Assembly (NCBI GenBank): GCA_016874535.1
Contig: VGUA01000017.1
Coordinates: 1-41,644 of the forward strand
Reading direction: 5' to 3'
From: Gammaproteobacteria bacterium
Lineage (GTDB): Bacteria > Pseudomonadota > Gammaproteobacteria > Ga0077536
DNA length: 41,644 nucleotides
Shown here: in pieces, positions 27,282 through 36,860 of the stretch
Layout of the letters: each line of letters starts with the position of its first letter
Numbering within the stretch: the first letter of the stretch is position 1
The notes under the pieces: generated by a model
Told to the model about the DNA's origin: nothing
Seen by the model: only the letters and a program-made list of their open reading frames with translations
The model's database searches: none
Translations under genes and position numbers: made by a program

Positions 27282-28049
27282 TCAGGGCGTCGGGGACTCG
27301 TCGGCCACCCGTTTGCGCATCTCCTCGCAGGACGGGACATTGGGCAGGTCCACGGCAATGCCCTGCCGGCACAAAGCCTCCGCCAGGACCTCGATCTGCT
27401 TCTCCAGCCCCCGGGCATGATCCAGCAGGGCATCGACCGCCTGGGTGATGGGATCATTGAGCCCCTTCACTTGGCCGTAAGCATCGAAGCCGATGCGGCG
27501 CGCAGTTTCTTCCCGCTCCGCCTGCTGGCTGCCTTGCTCACCCCCGGCAATGCGACCGGGGATGCCGACCACCGTGGCTCCTGCCGGAACGTCCTTCACC
27601 ACCACCGCATTGGAACCGACGCGGGCGTTTTCCCCCAGCGTGATGGGGCCGAGTACCTTGGCACCTGCGCCGATGACCACGCCATTGCCCAGAGTGGGAT
27701 GGCGCTTGCCCTTGTTCCAGGTGGTCCCGCCCAGGGTCACGCCGTGATAGAGCGTGACGTCATCGCCGATTTCGGCGGTTTCCCCGATCACCACCCCCAT
27801 ACCGTGGTCGATGAAGAAACGCCGGCCGATGGTGGCACCGGGGTGGATCTCGATGCCGGTGAGGAATCGGCCCAGATGGGAGAGCACACGCGCCAGCAAC
27901 TTGAAACCGTGCTGCCACAACCAATGACTGGCGCGATGGATGATCAGCATGTGGATGCCCGGGTACGCCAACAACAGTTCGAGCGTGTTGCGGGCCGCGG
28001 GATCGCGCGCATAGATGCTGCGGATGTCTTCTCTCAGATGTTGGAACAT
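27282..28049 (-). CDS. cysE: Serine O-acetyltransferase
   Basis: 255 residues. It acetylates serine with acetyl-CoA, the step before cysteine formation. An N-terminal helical domain ([16 protein letters not shown]) is followed by a left-handed beta-helix of hexapeptide repeats ([16 protein letters not shown], then [16 protein letters not shown]). [11 protein letters not shown] carries the catalytic region. The tail after the repeats is about 75 residues and polar. It lies 119 bases upstream of iscR on the same strand, a common arrangement linking cysteine supply to SufS. Confidence 0.95.
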   Translation of the reverse strand: MFQHLREDIRSIYARDPAARNTLELLLAYPGIHMLIIHRASHWLWQHGFKLLARVLSHLGRFLTGIEIHPGATIGRRFFIDHGMGVVIGETAEIGDDVTLYHGVTLGGTTWNKGKRHPTLGNGVVIGAGAKVLGPITLGENARVGSNAVVVKDVPAGATVVGIPGRIAGGEQGSQQAEREETARRIGFDAYGQVKGLNDPITQAVDALLDHARGLEKQIEVLAEALCRQGIAVDLPNVPSCEEMRKRVADESPTP

Positions 28050-28115
28050 GGGGAAGGCTCGCCAGTGTTAGGATGGGTCATGGACGGGCAAGGCCCGGGA
28101 AGCGGAAGAAGGCTG

Positions 28116-28388
28116 ATGACGACGGACAAGGAAGACGCCCCCCGGGGGCGGCTGAGCATACTACAAGTGGCCCAGAGCGTGATCGCGGCCAGCATCGGCG
28201 TGCAAAGCAACCGCAACCGCGAGCGCGACTTTCGTCAAGGCTCGGCCAAGACCTTCATCATCGCGGGGCTCATCGGCACGCTGCTCTTCATCCTCACCGT
28301 GTACACGGTGGTCTCTGGTCCTCAAGGCCAGCGGGACCGATTGAGGACAGCCTTCCTCAGCCCGGCAGGCGTGCCAGCTGCTCGCTGA
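28116..28388 (+). CDS. Small DUF2970-family membrane protein
   Basis: 90 residues from the ATG at 28116, which has AGAAGG 5 bases upstream; an in-frame ATG at 28080 would add 12 residues. The conserved DUF2970 features are visible: [19 protein letters not shown], then N-R-E-R-D-F-R-Q-G, then one membrane helix at about 47-67 ([14 protein letters not shown]). The function of the family is unknown. It is divergent from cysE (66-base gap), and its 3' end runs 32 bases into the convergent valS, so the two mRNAs are complementary at their tails. Confidence 0.83.
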   Translation: MTTDKEDAPRGRLSILQVAQSVIAASIGVQSNRNRERDFRQGSAKTFIIAGLIGTLLFILTVYTVVSGPQGQRDRLRTAFLSPAGVPAAR

Positions 28389-31176
28389 AGCGGGCGACCT
28401 GATCCCGGTTGTCTGCGGCGCGCCTTCGCTCTTTCTCCACCACTTCCGCCGGTGCCCGTTCCACGAACGAGGCATTGGCGAGTTTGGCCTCCACGCGCTC
28501 CAGATCCTGCGTCAGGCGAGCGATCTCCTTGGTCAGTCGCTCGCGTTCCACGGCCGGATCAATCAGATCGAGCAGGGGCACGAGGATGGTCATGTCTCCT
28601 GCCAGTGCCGTGGTGGCATCGGCGCCGCCGGCTTCCACACTGTCTTCCAGCGACTCCAGTCGGGCGAGATGACGAATGGAGGCCTCCATGGCTTTCAGCC
28701 AGCTGCGCTCCTCGGGACTGCCGCCATGGAAGCGGACCGGAATGCGCTTGGCGGGTTCCAGATTGTTCTCCGCGCGAATCCGCCGCACCCCGAGAATGAA
28801 CTGGCGGACCCAGGCGAGGGCGCGCTCTGCAGAGTCGTCTGCCGCAAGGTCCGATACCTGCGGATACGGACGATCCATCAAGGTTTCCGCTTGGCGCCCG
28901 AGCAGCGGGGCCACCTGCATCCAGATCTCCTCGGTGATGAATGGCATCAGCGGGTGCAGCATGCGCAGCGTGACTTCGAGCACGTCCACCAGCGTGTGGC
29001 GCGTGGCGTCCTTGACGTCTTCCGCGGTGCCCGCATCGTTCAACGCCACCTTGGCGAGTTCGATGTACCAGTCGCAGTACTCGTCCCAGATGAATTCATA
29101 GAGCGCCTGGGCCGAGAGGTCGAAGCGGTAGTTCTCGAAACCTGCAGTGACATTGACCAGCGCATCACGCAGGCGATGCCGTATCCAGCGCTCCGGGAGC
29201 CCCAGTGCATGCGCTGACGGTGCTGCCGGCAGGTGGCGCTCGCCCAGCATCATCTGCACGAAGCGCGCGGCATTCCAGATCTTGTTGCAGAAGTTGCGGT
29301 ACCCATCGATGCGCCCGAGATCGAAGCGGATATCGCGACCCTGGGTGGCCATGGCCGCAAACGTGAAGCGCAGCGCATCCGTGCCGTAGCCCGGGATTCC
29401 CTCCGGGAACTGGCGCCGCGTGGCAGCCTCGATTTTCGGCGCATCCTCGGGGCGCATGAGGCCCACGGTTCGCTTGGCGACCAGCGGCTCCAGTGCAATG
29501 CCGTCGATGAGGTCGATGGGGTCCAGGATGTTGCCCTTGGACTTGGACATCTTGTTGCCTTCCGCATCGCGCACCAGGCCATGGATGTAGACCTCGCGGA
29601 ACGGCACGTCGCCCATGAACTTCATGCCCATCATGATCATCCGGGCCACCCAGAAGAAGATGATGTCGAAGCCCGTCACCAGCACGCTGGTGGGGTAGAA
29701 GCGACTGAGCTCCGGCGTGCTGTCCGGCCAGCCCAGGGTGGAGAAGGGCCACAACGCGGAGGAGAACCAGGTGTCCAGCACATCCGGATCCTGGGTCAGT
29801 ACCATTTCCGGTCCGAGATTGCCCTTGCTGCGGGCCTCGGCTTCCGTGCGACCCACGAAGATGTTTCCGTTCGTGTCATACCAGGCGGGAATACGGTGGC
29901 CCCACCAGAGCTGGCGCGAGATGCACCAGTCCTCAATGTTGCGCATCCATTCGAAGTAGGTACGGGTCCAGTTTTCCGGCACGAAACGGATCCGGCCATC
30001 TTCCACGCAGGCGATGGCGGGTTCCGCCAGTGGCGCGATGCGCACGAACCATTGGTCGGTCAGGAAGGGTTCGATCACGGCCTGCGAGCGATCGCCCCGC
30101 GGCACCATCAGCTTGTGGGCGTCGATTCTCTCAATCAGCCCGAGCGCTTCCAGGTCGGCCAGGATGCGCTTGCGTGCCTCGAAGCGGTTGAGGCCGCGAT
30201 AGGCGACCGGCACCTCATCGTTGAGGGCCGCATGGGCGGTGAAGACGTTGATCTTTGGCAGGGCGTGCCGTTCGCCCACGGCATAGTCGTTGAAGTCATG
30301 GGCGGGCGTGATCTTCACGCAGCCCGAGCCGAAGGCGGGGTCCACATAAGTATCCGCAATCACCGGGATGTTCCGGTCGCACAGGGGCAGGCGTACGGAT
30401 TTTCCAATCAGGTGCAGGTAGCGCGCGTCCTCCGGATGCACCGCCACTGCGGCATCACCGAGCAGCGTCTCGGGGCGCGTGGTGGCCACGACCAGATGAC
30501 CGCTGCCATCTTCCAGTGGGTAGCGGATGTGCCAGAGGCTGCCCTGCTCTTCGGTTGCCACCACTTCCAGATCGGAAATGGCGGTGTTGAGTACCGGATC
30601 CCAGTTGACCAGACGTTTGCCGCGGTAGATGAGGCCTTCCTCGTGCAAGCGCACGAAGACCTCCGTCACGGCGCGCGAAAGTCCCTCGTCCATCGTGAAA
30701 CGCTCGCGGCTCCAGTCCATGGACGCGCCCATGCGGCGCAGCTGCTGCGAGATGGTGCCGCCGGATTCGGCCTTCCAGTCCCACACCGCGGCTGTGAACT
30801 TTTCGCGGCCGAGATCGTGGCGCGACAAACCCTTCAGGCCGAGCTGGCGTTCCACCACCATCTGGGTCGCGATTCCCGCGTGGTCGGTGCCACACTGCCA
30901 GAGGGCGCTTTTGCCCGCCATGCGCTGGTAGCGGATGAGTGCATCCATCAGCGTGTCCTGGAAGGCATGACCCATGTGCAGGCTGCCGGTGACGTTCGGC
31001 GGCGGCAGCATGATGCAGTAGGGTTCGCCCGCACTGCCTGCGGCAAAAAAACCAGCGGCCTCCCAGGCCTGATAGCGTGATTGCTCGATCTTGCCCGGCT
31101 CGTAGGTCTTGGCGATGGAGGCGGGCGCGGGCCCAGCTGTTTGCCCCTCGAAGGGCGTGGAGTCTTGCGCGGTCAT
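28357..31176 (-). CDS. valS: Valyl-tRNA synthetase
   Basis: 939 residues from the ATG at 31176 (M-T-A-Q-D-S), which has AGAAGAG 6 bases upstream; the frame stays open through the 184 bases back to holC, but that stretch reads as non-coding. A class I synthetase: the HIGH-type motif is [10 protein letters not shown] near 58-64, and the ATP-loop K-M-S-K-S-K-G-N is near 540. A central editing domain clears mischarged threonine. The tail (about 875-939) is a heptad-rich coiled coil ([13 protein letters not shown]). It charges tRNA-Val. The order pepA-holC-valS is standard in Gammaproteobacteria. Confidence 0.97.
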   Translation of the reverse strand: MTAQDSTPFEGQTAGPAPASIAKTYEPGKIEQSRYQAWEAAGFFAAGSAGEPYCIMLPPPNVTGSLHMGHAFQDTLMDALIRYQRMAGKSALWQCGTDHAGIATQMVVERQLGLKGLSRHDLGREKFTAAVWDWKAESGGTISQQLRRMGASMDWSRERFTMDEGLSRAVTEVFVRLHEEGLIYRGKRLVNWDPVLNTAISDLEVVATEEQGSLWHIRYPLEDGSGHLVVATTRPETLLGDAAVAVHPEDARYLHLIGKSVRLPLCDRNIPVIADTYVDPAFGSGCVKITPAHDFNDYAVGERHALPKINVFTAHAALNDEVPVAYRGLNRFEARKRILADLEALGLIERIDAHKLMVPRGDRSQAVIEPFLTDQWFVRIAPLAEPAIACVEDGRIRFVPENWTRTYFEWMRNIEDWCISRQLWWGHRIPAWYDTNGNIFVGRTEAEARSKGNLGPEMVLTQDPDVLDTWFSSALWPFSTLGWPDSTPELSRFYPTSVLVTGFDIIFFWVARMIMMGMKFMGDVPFREVYIHGLVRDAEGNKMSKSKGNILDPIDLIDGIALEPLVAKRTVGLMRPEDAPKIEAATRRQFPEGIPGYGTDALRFTFAAMATQGRDIRFDLGRIDGYRNFCNKIWNAARFVQMMLGERHLPAAPSAHALGLPERWIRHRLRDALVNVTAGFENYRFDLSAQALYEFIWDEYCDWYIELAKVALNDAGTAEDVKDATRHTLVDVLEVTLRMLHPLMPFITEEIWMQVAPLLGRQAETLMDRPYPQVSDLAADDSAERALAWVRQFILGVRRIRAENNLEPAKRIPVRFHGGSPEERSWLKAMEASIRHLARLESLEDSVEAGGADATTALAGDMTILVPLLDLIDPAVERERLTKEIARLTQDLERVEAKLANASFVERAPAEVVEKERRRAADNRDQVARFSEQLARLPG

Positions 31177-31360
31177 GGCGGGCTCTTCTGATGAATTGAG
31201 TGGTTGTTCCGGTCGGCGTGGTGTCATGCCGGCGAGTGTGCCTTTGAAGCCCAGGGTGCCGGGATCCAGCCCCTGCACGCGATCGGTCAGACGGGGGGGC
31301 ACGCCCCGGGCCAGGAACTGCCGGTTGCGCCGGGAGGAGTCTGTTTCGCCGGCCAAGGGC

Positions 31361-31786
31361 TCAGGCCTGCCGGGTCGTGAGCGGATACCCCCGGTCCTTG
31401 TAGAACCGCCAGCGATCCCTGGCGAGCTGCCGGGTATGCGGATCGTGGCCCGTGGTCTCCACCACGCGCTCGAACTGGCTGAAGAAGGCCGGCACCTCCA
31501 CATGGAGGTTGAACAAGGTATCCATCAAATCGGGAGGATGGGGCACGCAACCCAGCAGGATTTTCACCTGGGTCGCGGCAGCGGTTCCAACCAGCGCATG
31601 GGGCACGAAGCTCGTGTCATGGAAGGTCCACAGGAGATCGTCGAGGCTCGCCAGCATGTCCTCGTCCAGGCAGTGGACGTACACGCGGCGCCCGGCCTGC
31701 CACGCCTGCTCCACGAGTTCACAGACGCGCACGTCATGCTGGCGGCGCGTCTCTTCGGGCCAATGATGAAAATCGACGCTGGTCAC
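31361..31786 (-). CDS. holC: DNA polymerase III chi subunit
   Basis: 141 residues, the usual size. The chi subunit, paired with psi, links the clamp loader to single-strand binding protein at the replication fork. Family features are V-D-F-H-H-W at the N-terminus, A-C[21 protein letters not shown] segment (about 20-42), [15 protein letters not shown] (about 50-64), and [14 protein letters not shown] near 100-113. It overlaps the pepA stop by four bases and is followed by valS. Confidence 0.93.
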   Translation of the reverse strand: MTSVDFHHWPEETRRQHDVRVCELVEQAWQAGRRVYVHCLDEDMLASLDDLLWTFHDTSFVPHALVGTAAATQVKILLGCVPHPPDLMDTLFNLHVEVPAFFSQFERVVETTGHDPHTRQLARDRWRFYKDRGYPLTTRQA

Positions 31787-33279
31787 GTCCGCGTGGCGTG
31801 GCTGCGCTTGAGCAGGAATTCCATGAGCAACGGCACTGGCCGACCCGTCGAGCCCTTGGCCTTGCCGCCTGTCCAGGCGGTGCCGGCAATGTCGAGATGC
31901 GCCCAGTGGTAATCACGCGTGAAGCGGGCGAGAAAGCAGGCGGCGGTGATGGTGCCGGCCTCGCGTCCCCCCACGTTCGCCATGTCCGCGAAGGGACTGT
32001 CGATCTGCTTCTGGTAGTCCTCCCACAAGGGTAGACGCCAGGCCCGGTCGCCGGACGCCTGGCCAGCCTCGAGCAGTTCGTTGGCCAGAGCGTCATGATT
32101 ACTGAGCAGGCCGCTGGCGTGGCTGCCGAGTGCGATCACACAGGCCCCGGTAAGGGTGGCGATATCGATGACCACCGCAGGTTCAAATCGCGCACACCAG
32201 GTCAGCGCATCACAGAGGATGAGGCGACCTTCGGCATCGGTATTGAGAATCTCGATCGTCTGACCGGACAGGCTGGTCACCACATCCCCGGGCTTGATCG
32301 CATTGCCGTCGGGCAGGTTCTCGGTGGCTGGAAGCACGCCCACCACATTGATGGGCAGCTCCAGGGTGGCAACGGCCCTCATCACGCCCAGCACGCTCGC
32401 CGCACCCGTCATGTCGAACTTCATTTCATCCATGGCGGCGGCCGGTTTGATCGAGATGCCGCCGGAATCGAAGGTCACGCCCTTGCCCACTAGCACGACC
32501 GGCTTGTCCTTGCGATCACCGCCCTTGTACTCGACGGCTATCAGCTTAGGTGGCTGGCGGCTGCCCTGCGCAACGGCGAGCAGCGCCCCCATGCCGAGCT
32601 TGCGCATCTCAGCCTCGTTGACCACGGTCACCCTGAGGGCGGGGAACTCCTTGGCGAGTGCCTGCGCGGTCGCGGCAAGGTGAGAGGGGGTGCAGTGATT
32701 GCCGGGCAGGTTGGCCAAGTCCCGTGTGAGGTCCATGCCCTGCGCGATGCCATGTCCGAGCCGGATTCCGGCCCCGACGGCTGCGCTCTGGCCGGCGTCA
32801 CTCAGAACCTGCAGGCGGGAAAGCTGCGGCTTGCGGGAGGGTTTGGTTTTGAGCTGGTCGAAGCGATAGCGCGCGCTGTTGAAGATCACGGCCATCTGCC
32901 GGGCCTTCCAGGCGAGATCGCGGTCGTGCACGTTCACTTCCAGCAAGGCACTGGCCGCAGTGCGCAGACCCGCCTCACAGAGAGCCTTGGCCGCGGTCGT
33001 GAGCACGCGTTGATACTCGCTGCCGGAGATACCGTCCTGGCGTCCGCTGCCCACCAGCAGCACCCGCTCCGCGCTGATTCCGCCCACGTCGGGCAGCATT
33101 AGCGCTTCCCCGGGATTGCCGCTAATATCGCCGCGCTTGATCACGCGACTGAGCGCACCCCGCGAGGACTTGTCCAATGCCTGGGCGCAGGGACTCAGAC
33201 GTTTGCCGGAGTGGATTGCCACCGCGATGCAGGCAGTTTTCAGGGTTCGAGCGCTACCGAGTTTGACCGAAATCTCCAT
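31783..33279 (-). CDS. pepA: Leucyl aminopeptidase (M17), PepA
   Basis: 498 residues from the ATG at 33279, with GGAGG 9 bases upstream; the open frame beyond it overlaps the lptG promoter side and is not needed. An N-terminal domain (about 1-170) is followed by the M17 catalytic domain. Zinc and catalytic residues lie in G-K-G-V-T-F-D-S-G-G-I-S-I-K, M-K-F-D-M-T-G-A-A, and the signature N-T-D-A-E-G-R-L. It removes N-terminal residues from peptides; in E. coli it also binds DNA in Xer recombination and carAB control. It is divergent from lptG and coupled to holC. Confidence 0.96.
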   Translation of the reverse strand: MEISVKLGSARTLKTACIAVAIHSGKRLSPCAQALDKSSRGALSRVIKRGDISGNPGEALMLPDVGGISAERVLLVGSGRQDGISGSEYQRVLTTAAKALCEAGLRTAASALLEVNVHDRDLAWKARQMAVIFNSARYRFDQLKTKPSRKPQLSRLQVLSDAGQSAAVGAGIRLGHGIAQGMDLTRDLANLPGNHCTPSHLAATAQALAKEFPALRVTVVNEAEMRKLGMGALLAVAQGSRQPPKLIAVEYKGGDRKDKPVVLVGKGVTFDSGGISIKPAAAMDEMKFDMTGAASVLGVMRAVATLELPINVVGVLPATENLPDGNAIKPGDVVTSLSGQTIEILNTDAEGRLILCDALTWCARFEPAVVIDIATLTGACVIALGSHASGLLSNHDALANELLEAGQASGDRAWRLPLWEDYQKQIDSPFADMANVGGREAGTITAACFLARFTRDYHWAHLDIAGTAWTGGKAKGSTGRPVPLLMEFLLKRSHATRT

Positions 33280-33353
33280 CTTGAGCCGTCCTCCAGAGGT
33301 GCATCGCGTGTCAGGGAACCGACCCGGGGCGAGCCGGCGTTGGGTAACAACGG

Positions 33354-33383
33354 AGTGTATGCGCAGGCTCCGCGAGGCGTAAA
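33354..33383 (-). promoter_or_regulatory. Probable pepA promoter
   Basis: On the minus strand TTTACG (complement of 33378-33383) and TACACT (33354-33359) are 18 bases apart, with a 17-base alternative ATACAC. They lie about 75 bases before the pepA ATG in the 117-base interval shared with divergent lptG. No equally good promoter is seen for lptG, whose ATG also lacks a clear Shine-Dalgarno. Confidence 0.5.
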
Positions 33384-33396
33384 GCACACCTACCCC

Positions 33397-34461
33397 ATGA
33401 AGATTCTCGACCGCTACATTGGCTGGAACATCATCGCGGCGACGGCCACGGTGCTTCTGGTGCTGGTCTCGATCTTCACCTTCTTCGCCTTCATCGATCA
33501 GCTGGACGACCTCGGACGCGGCACCTATGGGCTCGGCAAGATCGTGCTCTTTGTGCTCTTCAGCGTGCCCACGCTGACCTACGAACTTTTTCCCATGGCG
33601 GCACTCATCGGCTCCTTGATCGGTTTCGGCACCATGATGCGCAACGGCGAGCTGGCGGTAATCCGTTGTGTGGGCGTGAGCAAGGGCCGGGTGGTCTATG
33701 CGGTCATCAAAGCCGGCATGGTGTTGCTGGTGTCCGCCATGCTGGTGGGAGAATTCATTGCCCCGCCGGGGGAGCGCTTCGCACGGGACTACCGGAGCCT
33801 GGCCATCAATGAACGGGTCACATTCAAGTCTGAAAACGGCTTCTGGGCGCGAGATGGGGACAGCTATATCAACATCCGCGAAATCCTGCCGGGGGACCAG
33901 CTGCGGGATGTGTTCATCTATGAATTCGATGATGAAAACCGGCTGCGCATGAGCACGCATGCGGAGTTCGCGCGGTATACCAATCAGGAATGGATGCTGG
34001 AGAACATCTCCCAGACCCTGCTCAAGGAGGACGGGCTGGAGCGACGTACCCTGCCCGAGGCCGCCTGGGATTCAATCTTGAAGCCCGATCTGCTGCAGAT
34101 GGTGACCATCAACCCGGACAGCCTCTCCATCTGGAGCCTCGCCAAATACAGCCGTTTCCTGCGCACCAATGGCCAGAATGCCCAGCGCTACGAGCATGTG
34201 ATGTGGCTCAAGATCACCTATCCCATCGCCACCGTGGTGATGGTGGTGCTGGCGGTGCCGATGGTGTTGCGGGCGAGCCGCAGCGTGACAGTGGGACAGC
34301 GCGTGCTGGTGGGCGCCTTGATTGGTCTTGGCTTCCACCTTCTCAATCAGGCGGCGGGCCACATCGGCGTGGTCTACGAGATCCTGCCGGTGCTGAGCGC
34401 CACCGGACCGGCCGTGATGATGGGCCTGGTGGCCGCCTGGCTGCTTGCGCGCACCCCCTGA
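33397..34461 (+). CDS. lptG: Lipopolysaccharide export permease LptG
   Basis: 354 residues from the ATG at 33397. The M-K-I-L-D-R-Y-I-G opening is the standard LptG start. Membrane helices are at about 10-32, 48-80 and 98-120, and three more in the last 90 residues; a periplasmic beta-jellyroll (about 130-265) lies between. G-E-F-I-A-P-P-G-E-R-F-A-R-D-Y-R after the third helix distinguishes LptG from LptF. With LptB2 and LptF it extracts lipopolysaccharide from the inner membrane. It is divergent from pepA, where lptF-lptG are expected; lptF is absent here. Confidence 0.9.
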   Translation: MKILDRYIGWNIIAATATVLLVLVSIFTFFAFIDQLDDLGRGTYGLGKIVLFVLFSVPTLTYELFPMAALIGSLIGFGTMMRNGELAVIRCVGVSKGRVVYAVIKAGMVLLVSAMLVGEFIAPPGERFARDYRSLAINERVTFKSENGFWARDGDSYINIREILPGDQLRDVFIYEFDDENRLRMSTHAEFARYTNQEWMLENISQTLLKEDGLERRTLPEAAWDSILKPDLLQMVTINPDSLSIWSLAKYSRFLRTNGQNAQRYEHVMWLKITYPIATVVMVVLAVPMVLRASRSVTVGQRVLVGALIGLGFHLLNQAAGHIGVVYEILPVLSATGPAVMMGLVAAWLLARTP

Positions 34462-34499
34462 TTGCCGAGGCGACGAGCCTGAAAGGCCAAGCCCGCTGA

Positions 34500-34526
34500 C
34501 CCGCCCTCAGTGCTGGTGAGGGCGGG
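34500..34526. terminator. Hairpin between convergent lptG and RDD gene (possible bidirectional terminator)
   Basis: CCCGCCCTCA and TGAGGGCGGG pair perfectly (10 bp) around a 7-base loop. The RDD stop codon is inside the stem. There is no T run on either side, so termination is plausible from position and strength of the stem but not proven. Confidence 0.42.
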
Positions 34527-34965
34527 GACGAAAATCCCGAACGAGTCGTGTGCTGGAGACCAGATCGTGCCAGGCAGCTCGTTCCGGGTTCCACAGCGCC
34601 CGCCAGAAACCGAAGCCCGCAGGCAGCCAGCTCAGTAAAGCAGCCACAAAGCGCACCGCCGTCTGGGCCCAGGAAGCCGCGCCACCGGTGCGGGCGTCGA
34701 TGAGGCGAATCTTCCAGCTCTGCATGCCGAGCGTGCGACCCCTGCGCCAGCTGTAGCCGAGGTAGCCGAAGGCCGCGAGACACAGCCAGGTCGTGAACCA
34801 GACGTTGTGCGGGGCGATCGCCTCGCCCCCGTGCAATGCCACCACCGGAATGCCGGCCACGAACAGCACGCCAAAGAGGGCCAGAACGTCGTAGAGGATG
34901 GCGCCAAGCCGGCACCACAGGGAAACCCTGAGCATCGCGGCGGTAATGACGGGTGGGGCGTTCAT
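34507..34965 (-). CDS. RDD-family membrane protein
   Basis: 152 residues. The RDD domain shows its conserved Arg near the start (W-C-R-L-G-A-I-L-Y-D, where the family often has R-R-x-x-A-x-x-x-D). Two or three membrane helices follow: V-L-A-L-F-G-V-L-F-V-A-G-I-P-V-V-A-L (about 27-45), W-L-C-L-A-A-F-G-Y-L-G-Y and V-R-F-V-A-A-L-L-S-W-L-P-A-G-F-G. The loop G-R-T-L-G-M-Q-S-W-K-I-R-L-I-D is the family hallmark. Function is generally unknown; some members are ion exchangers. It commonly lies near lptFG in Gammaproteobacteria, here convergent with lptG. Confidence 0.85.
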   Translation of the reverse strand: MNAPPVITAAMLRVSLWCRLGAILYDVLALFGVLFVAGIPVVALHGGEAIAPHNVWFTTWLCLAAFGYLGYSWRRGRTLGMQSWKIRLIDARTGGAASWAQTAVRFVAALLSWLPAGFGFWRALWNPERAAWHDLVSSTRLVRDFRPRPHQH

Positions 34966-35170
34966 CGGGCGAGTCTCCGCGCACCAGAATGGCCCGGGAA
35001 TCTGTCACAAACCCGGGGATTACGAAAGCCGCGACACGGGCCTTTTTGCTACCATCCGCAGGTTAGCCCAAGACGGTGCCCCGGGGTGCAGTCGGCCGCG
35101 AGCCGGCGCATCACCGACCGTCCCATGAAAGGCCAAGTGCCACACAACATTGCCGAGGAGGAAATCAGAG

Positions 35171-36808
35171 ATGGCGCAGACAAATTCGAGTCCCACCGCG
35201 GGCCAGGAACCACTCCGGCTCGACGCCGCCGTTATCGGTGCCGGTGTCGCCGGCTTGTATCAGCTTCACCAGCTTCGGCAGCAGGGATTCGCCGTCAGGG
35301 CTTTCGATACCGCCTCCAATGTGGGCGGCACCTGGTACTGGAATCGTTATCCCGGTGCGAAGTTCGATTCCGAGTCCTACATCTACCAGTACCTGTTCGA
35401 TGAGAAGCTCTACAAGGACTGGAGCTGGAGTGAACGCTTCCCCGGTCAGCCAGAGATCGAGCGCTGGATGAACTACATCGCCGACCGGCTCGACCTGCGC
35501 AAGGACATCCAGTTCAGCACCACGATTGCTTCCGCACACTACCAGGAAGCCACCGGTCGCTGGACCCTGACCACCTCCACAGGCCAAGTCATCGATACCC
35601 AGTTCGTCATCAGCTGCTGCGGCATGCTGTCCGCACCGTTGGAGCGCGTGTTCCCCGGCCAGGAGACCTTCAAGGGGCGCATCTTCCACACCTCGCGCTG
35701 GCCGAAGGAAGAGATCGATTTCACCGGCAAGCGCGTCGGCGTGGTCGGCACCGGCGCCACGGGCATCCAGGTCATCCAGACCATCGCCTCGAAGGTGGGC
35801 CACCTCAAGGTGTTCGTGCGCACCCCCCAATACATCACGCCCATGGCCAACCCGCACTACGGTGAGGCGGAGCAGGCGGCCTACAAGCAGCGTTTCGAAG
35901 AACTGCGCCAGAACTTGCCGAATACCTTCTCCGGGTTCGAGTACGATTTCGAGAACGGGCCGTGGGCCGAGCTCTCGCCGGAGCGGCGACTGGAGATTCT
36001 GGAAGCCAACTGGAAGTTCGGTTCACTCAAACTCTGGCTGGCCACCTGCCCCGAACTCTTCACGGATCCTGAAGTGAGTGAGGAGATCTCGGAATTCGTG
36101 CGCAAGAAGATGCGTGAGCGTCTGAAGGATCCCGCGCTCTGCGATCTGCTCATCCCGACGGATTACGGTTACGGCACCCATCGCGTGCCGCTCGAGAGCG
36201 GTTATCTCGAGGTTTACCACCGTCCGAATGTGGAAGCGGTCAGTGTCAAGAAAAACCCGATCGCGGAAGTGGTGCCCCAAGGCATCAAGCTCGCCGACTG
36301 TACGATTCACGAAGTGGATGTCCTCATCCTCGCCACCGGCTTCGATGCCGGCTCCGGCGCACTCAGCCGCATCGATGTGCGTGGCCGGGGTGGACGCTCG
36401 CTCGCTGAGGAATGGCGGCGCGACATCCGCACGGCGCTGGGCCTGATGGTGCACGGCTATCCCAATCTGTTCACGACGGCGGCACCGCTGGCACCTTCTG
36501 CGGCCCTGTGCAACATGACGACCTGCCTGCAGCAGCAGACGGAGTGGATTACCAGCTGTCTCGTCAACATGCGCAGCAAGGGCGCGAAACTGATGGAAGC
36601 CAGCAAGGAAGTGCAGGACGACTGGGTGTTGCATCACGATGAAATCGCCAATGCCACGCTCGTCACCAAGACTGACTCCTGGTACATGGGCTCCAATGTC
36701 GACGGCAAGCCACGCCGCCTGCTGTCCTACATCGGTGGCGTCGGCCAGTACAAGCAAAAGTGCGATGCGCTGACCAGCCAGGGTTATCCGGGCTTCAGCA
36801 TGCAGTGA
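35171..36808 (+). CDS. Baeyer-Villiger-type flavin-containing monooxygenase
   Basis: 545 residues from the ATG at 35171, preceded by GAGGAGG. The FAD-binding motif G-A-G-V-A-G is at 23-28, followed by G-G-T-W-Y-W-N-R-Y-P-G (52-62), typical of cyclohexanone-monooxygenase-like enzymes. The Baeyer-Villiger fingerprint F-x-G-x3-H-T-x2-W-P is fully present at 167-178. The NADPH motif G-T-G-A-T-G is at 193-198. Such enzymes insert oxygen next to a carbonyl to make esters or lactones. It stands first in a plus-strand pair with the DUF455 gene. Substrate cannot be named; a steroid, cyclic or aliphatic ketone is plausible from the family. Confidence 0.92.
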   Translation: MAQTNSSPTAGQEPLRLDAAVIGAGVAGLYQLHQLRQQGFAVRAFDTASNVGGTWYWNRYPGAKFDSESYIYQYLFDEKLYKDWSWSERFPGQPEIERWMNYIADRLDLRKDIQFSTTIASAHYQEATGRWTLTTSTGQVIDTQFVISCCGMLSAPLERVFPGQETFKGRIFHTSRWPKEEIDFTGKRVGVVGTGATGIQVIQTIASKVGHLKVFVRTPQYITPMANPHYGEAEQAAYKQRFEELRQNLPNTFSGFEYDFENGPWAELSPERRLEILEANWKFGSLKLWLATCPELFTDPEVSEEISEFVRKKMRERLKDPALCDLLIPTDYGYGTHRVPLESGYLEVYHRPNVEAVSVKKNPIAEVVPQGIKLADCTIHEVDVLILATGFDAGSGALSRIDVRGRGGRSLAEEWRRDIRTALGLMVHGYPNLFTTAAPLAPSAALCNMTTCLQQQTEWITSCLVNMRSKGAKLMEASKEVQDDWVLHHDEIANATLVTKTDSWYMGSNVDGKPRRLLSYIGGVGQYKQKCDALTSQGYPGFSMQ

Positions 36809-36820
36809 GGATGTCGAGCG

Positions 36821-36843
36821 GGGAGGGGCGCAATGCCCCTCCC
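36821..36843 (+). terminator. Perfect 9-bp hairpin between the monooxygenase and DUF455 genes
   Basis: GGGAGGGGC (36821-36829) and GCCCCTCCC (36835-36843) enclose the loop GCAAT, 12 bases after the monooxygenase stop and 17 bases before the next ATG. Only a short TCGCTTT follows. It could be a leaky terminator, an mRNA stabiliser, or a structure that limits translation of the next gene, which has no obvious Shine-Dalgarno. Confidence 0.45.
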
Positions 36844-36860
36844 TCGCTTTGCGGTTGCGG

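Noticed and set aside
29233-31080. A 615-codon open frame on the plus strand
   Set aside because: It is antisense to valS, which has intact class I motifs; the composition is that of a shadow frame.
31177-31360. In-frame extension of valS back to holC
   Set aside because: The M-T-A-Q-D-S start has a good ribosome site, and the upstream residues do not resemble a ValRS N-terminus.
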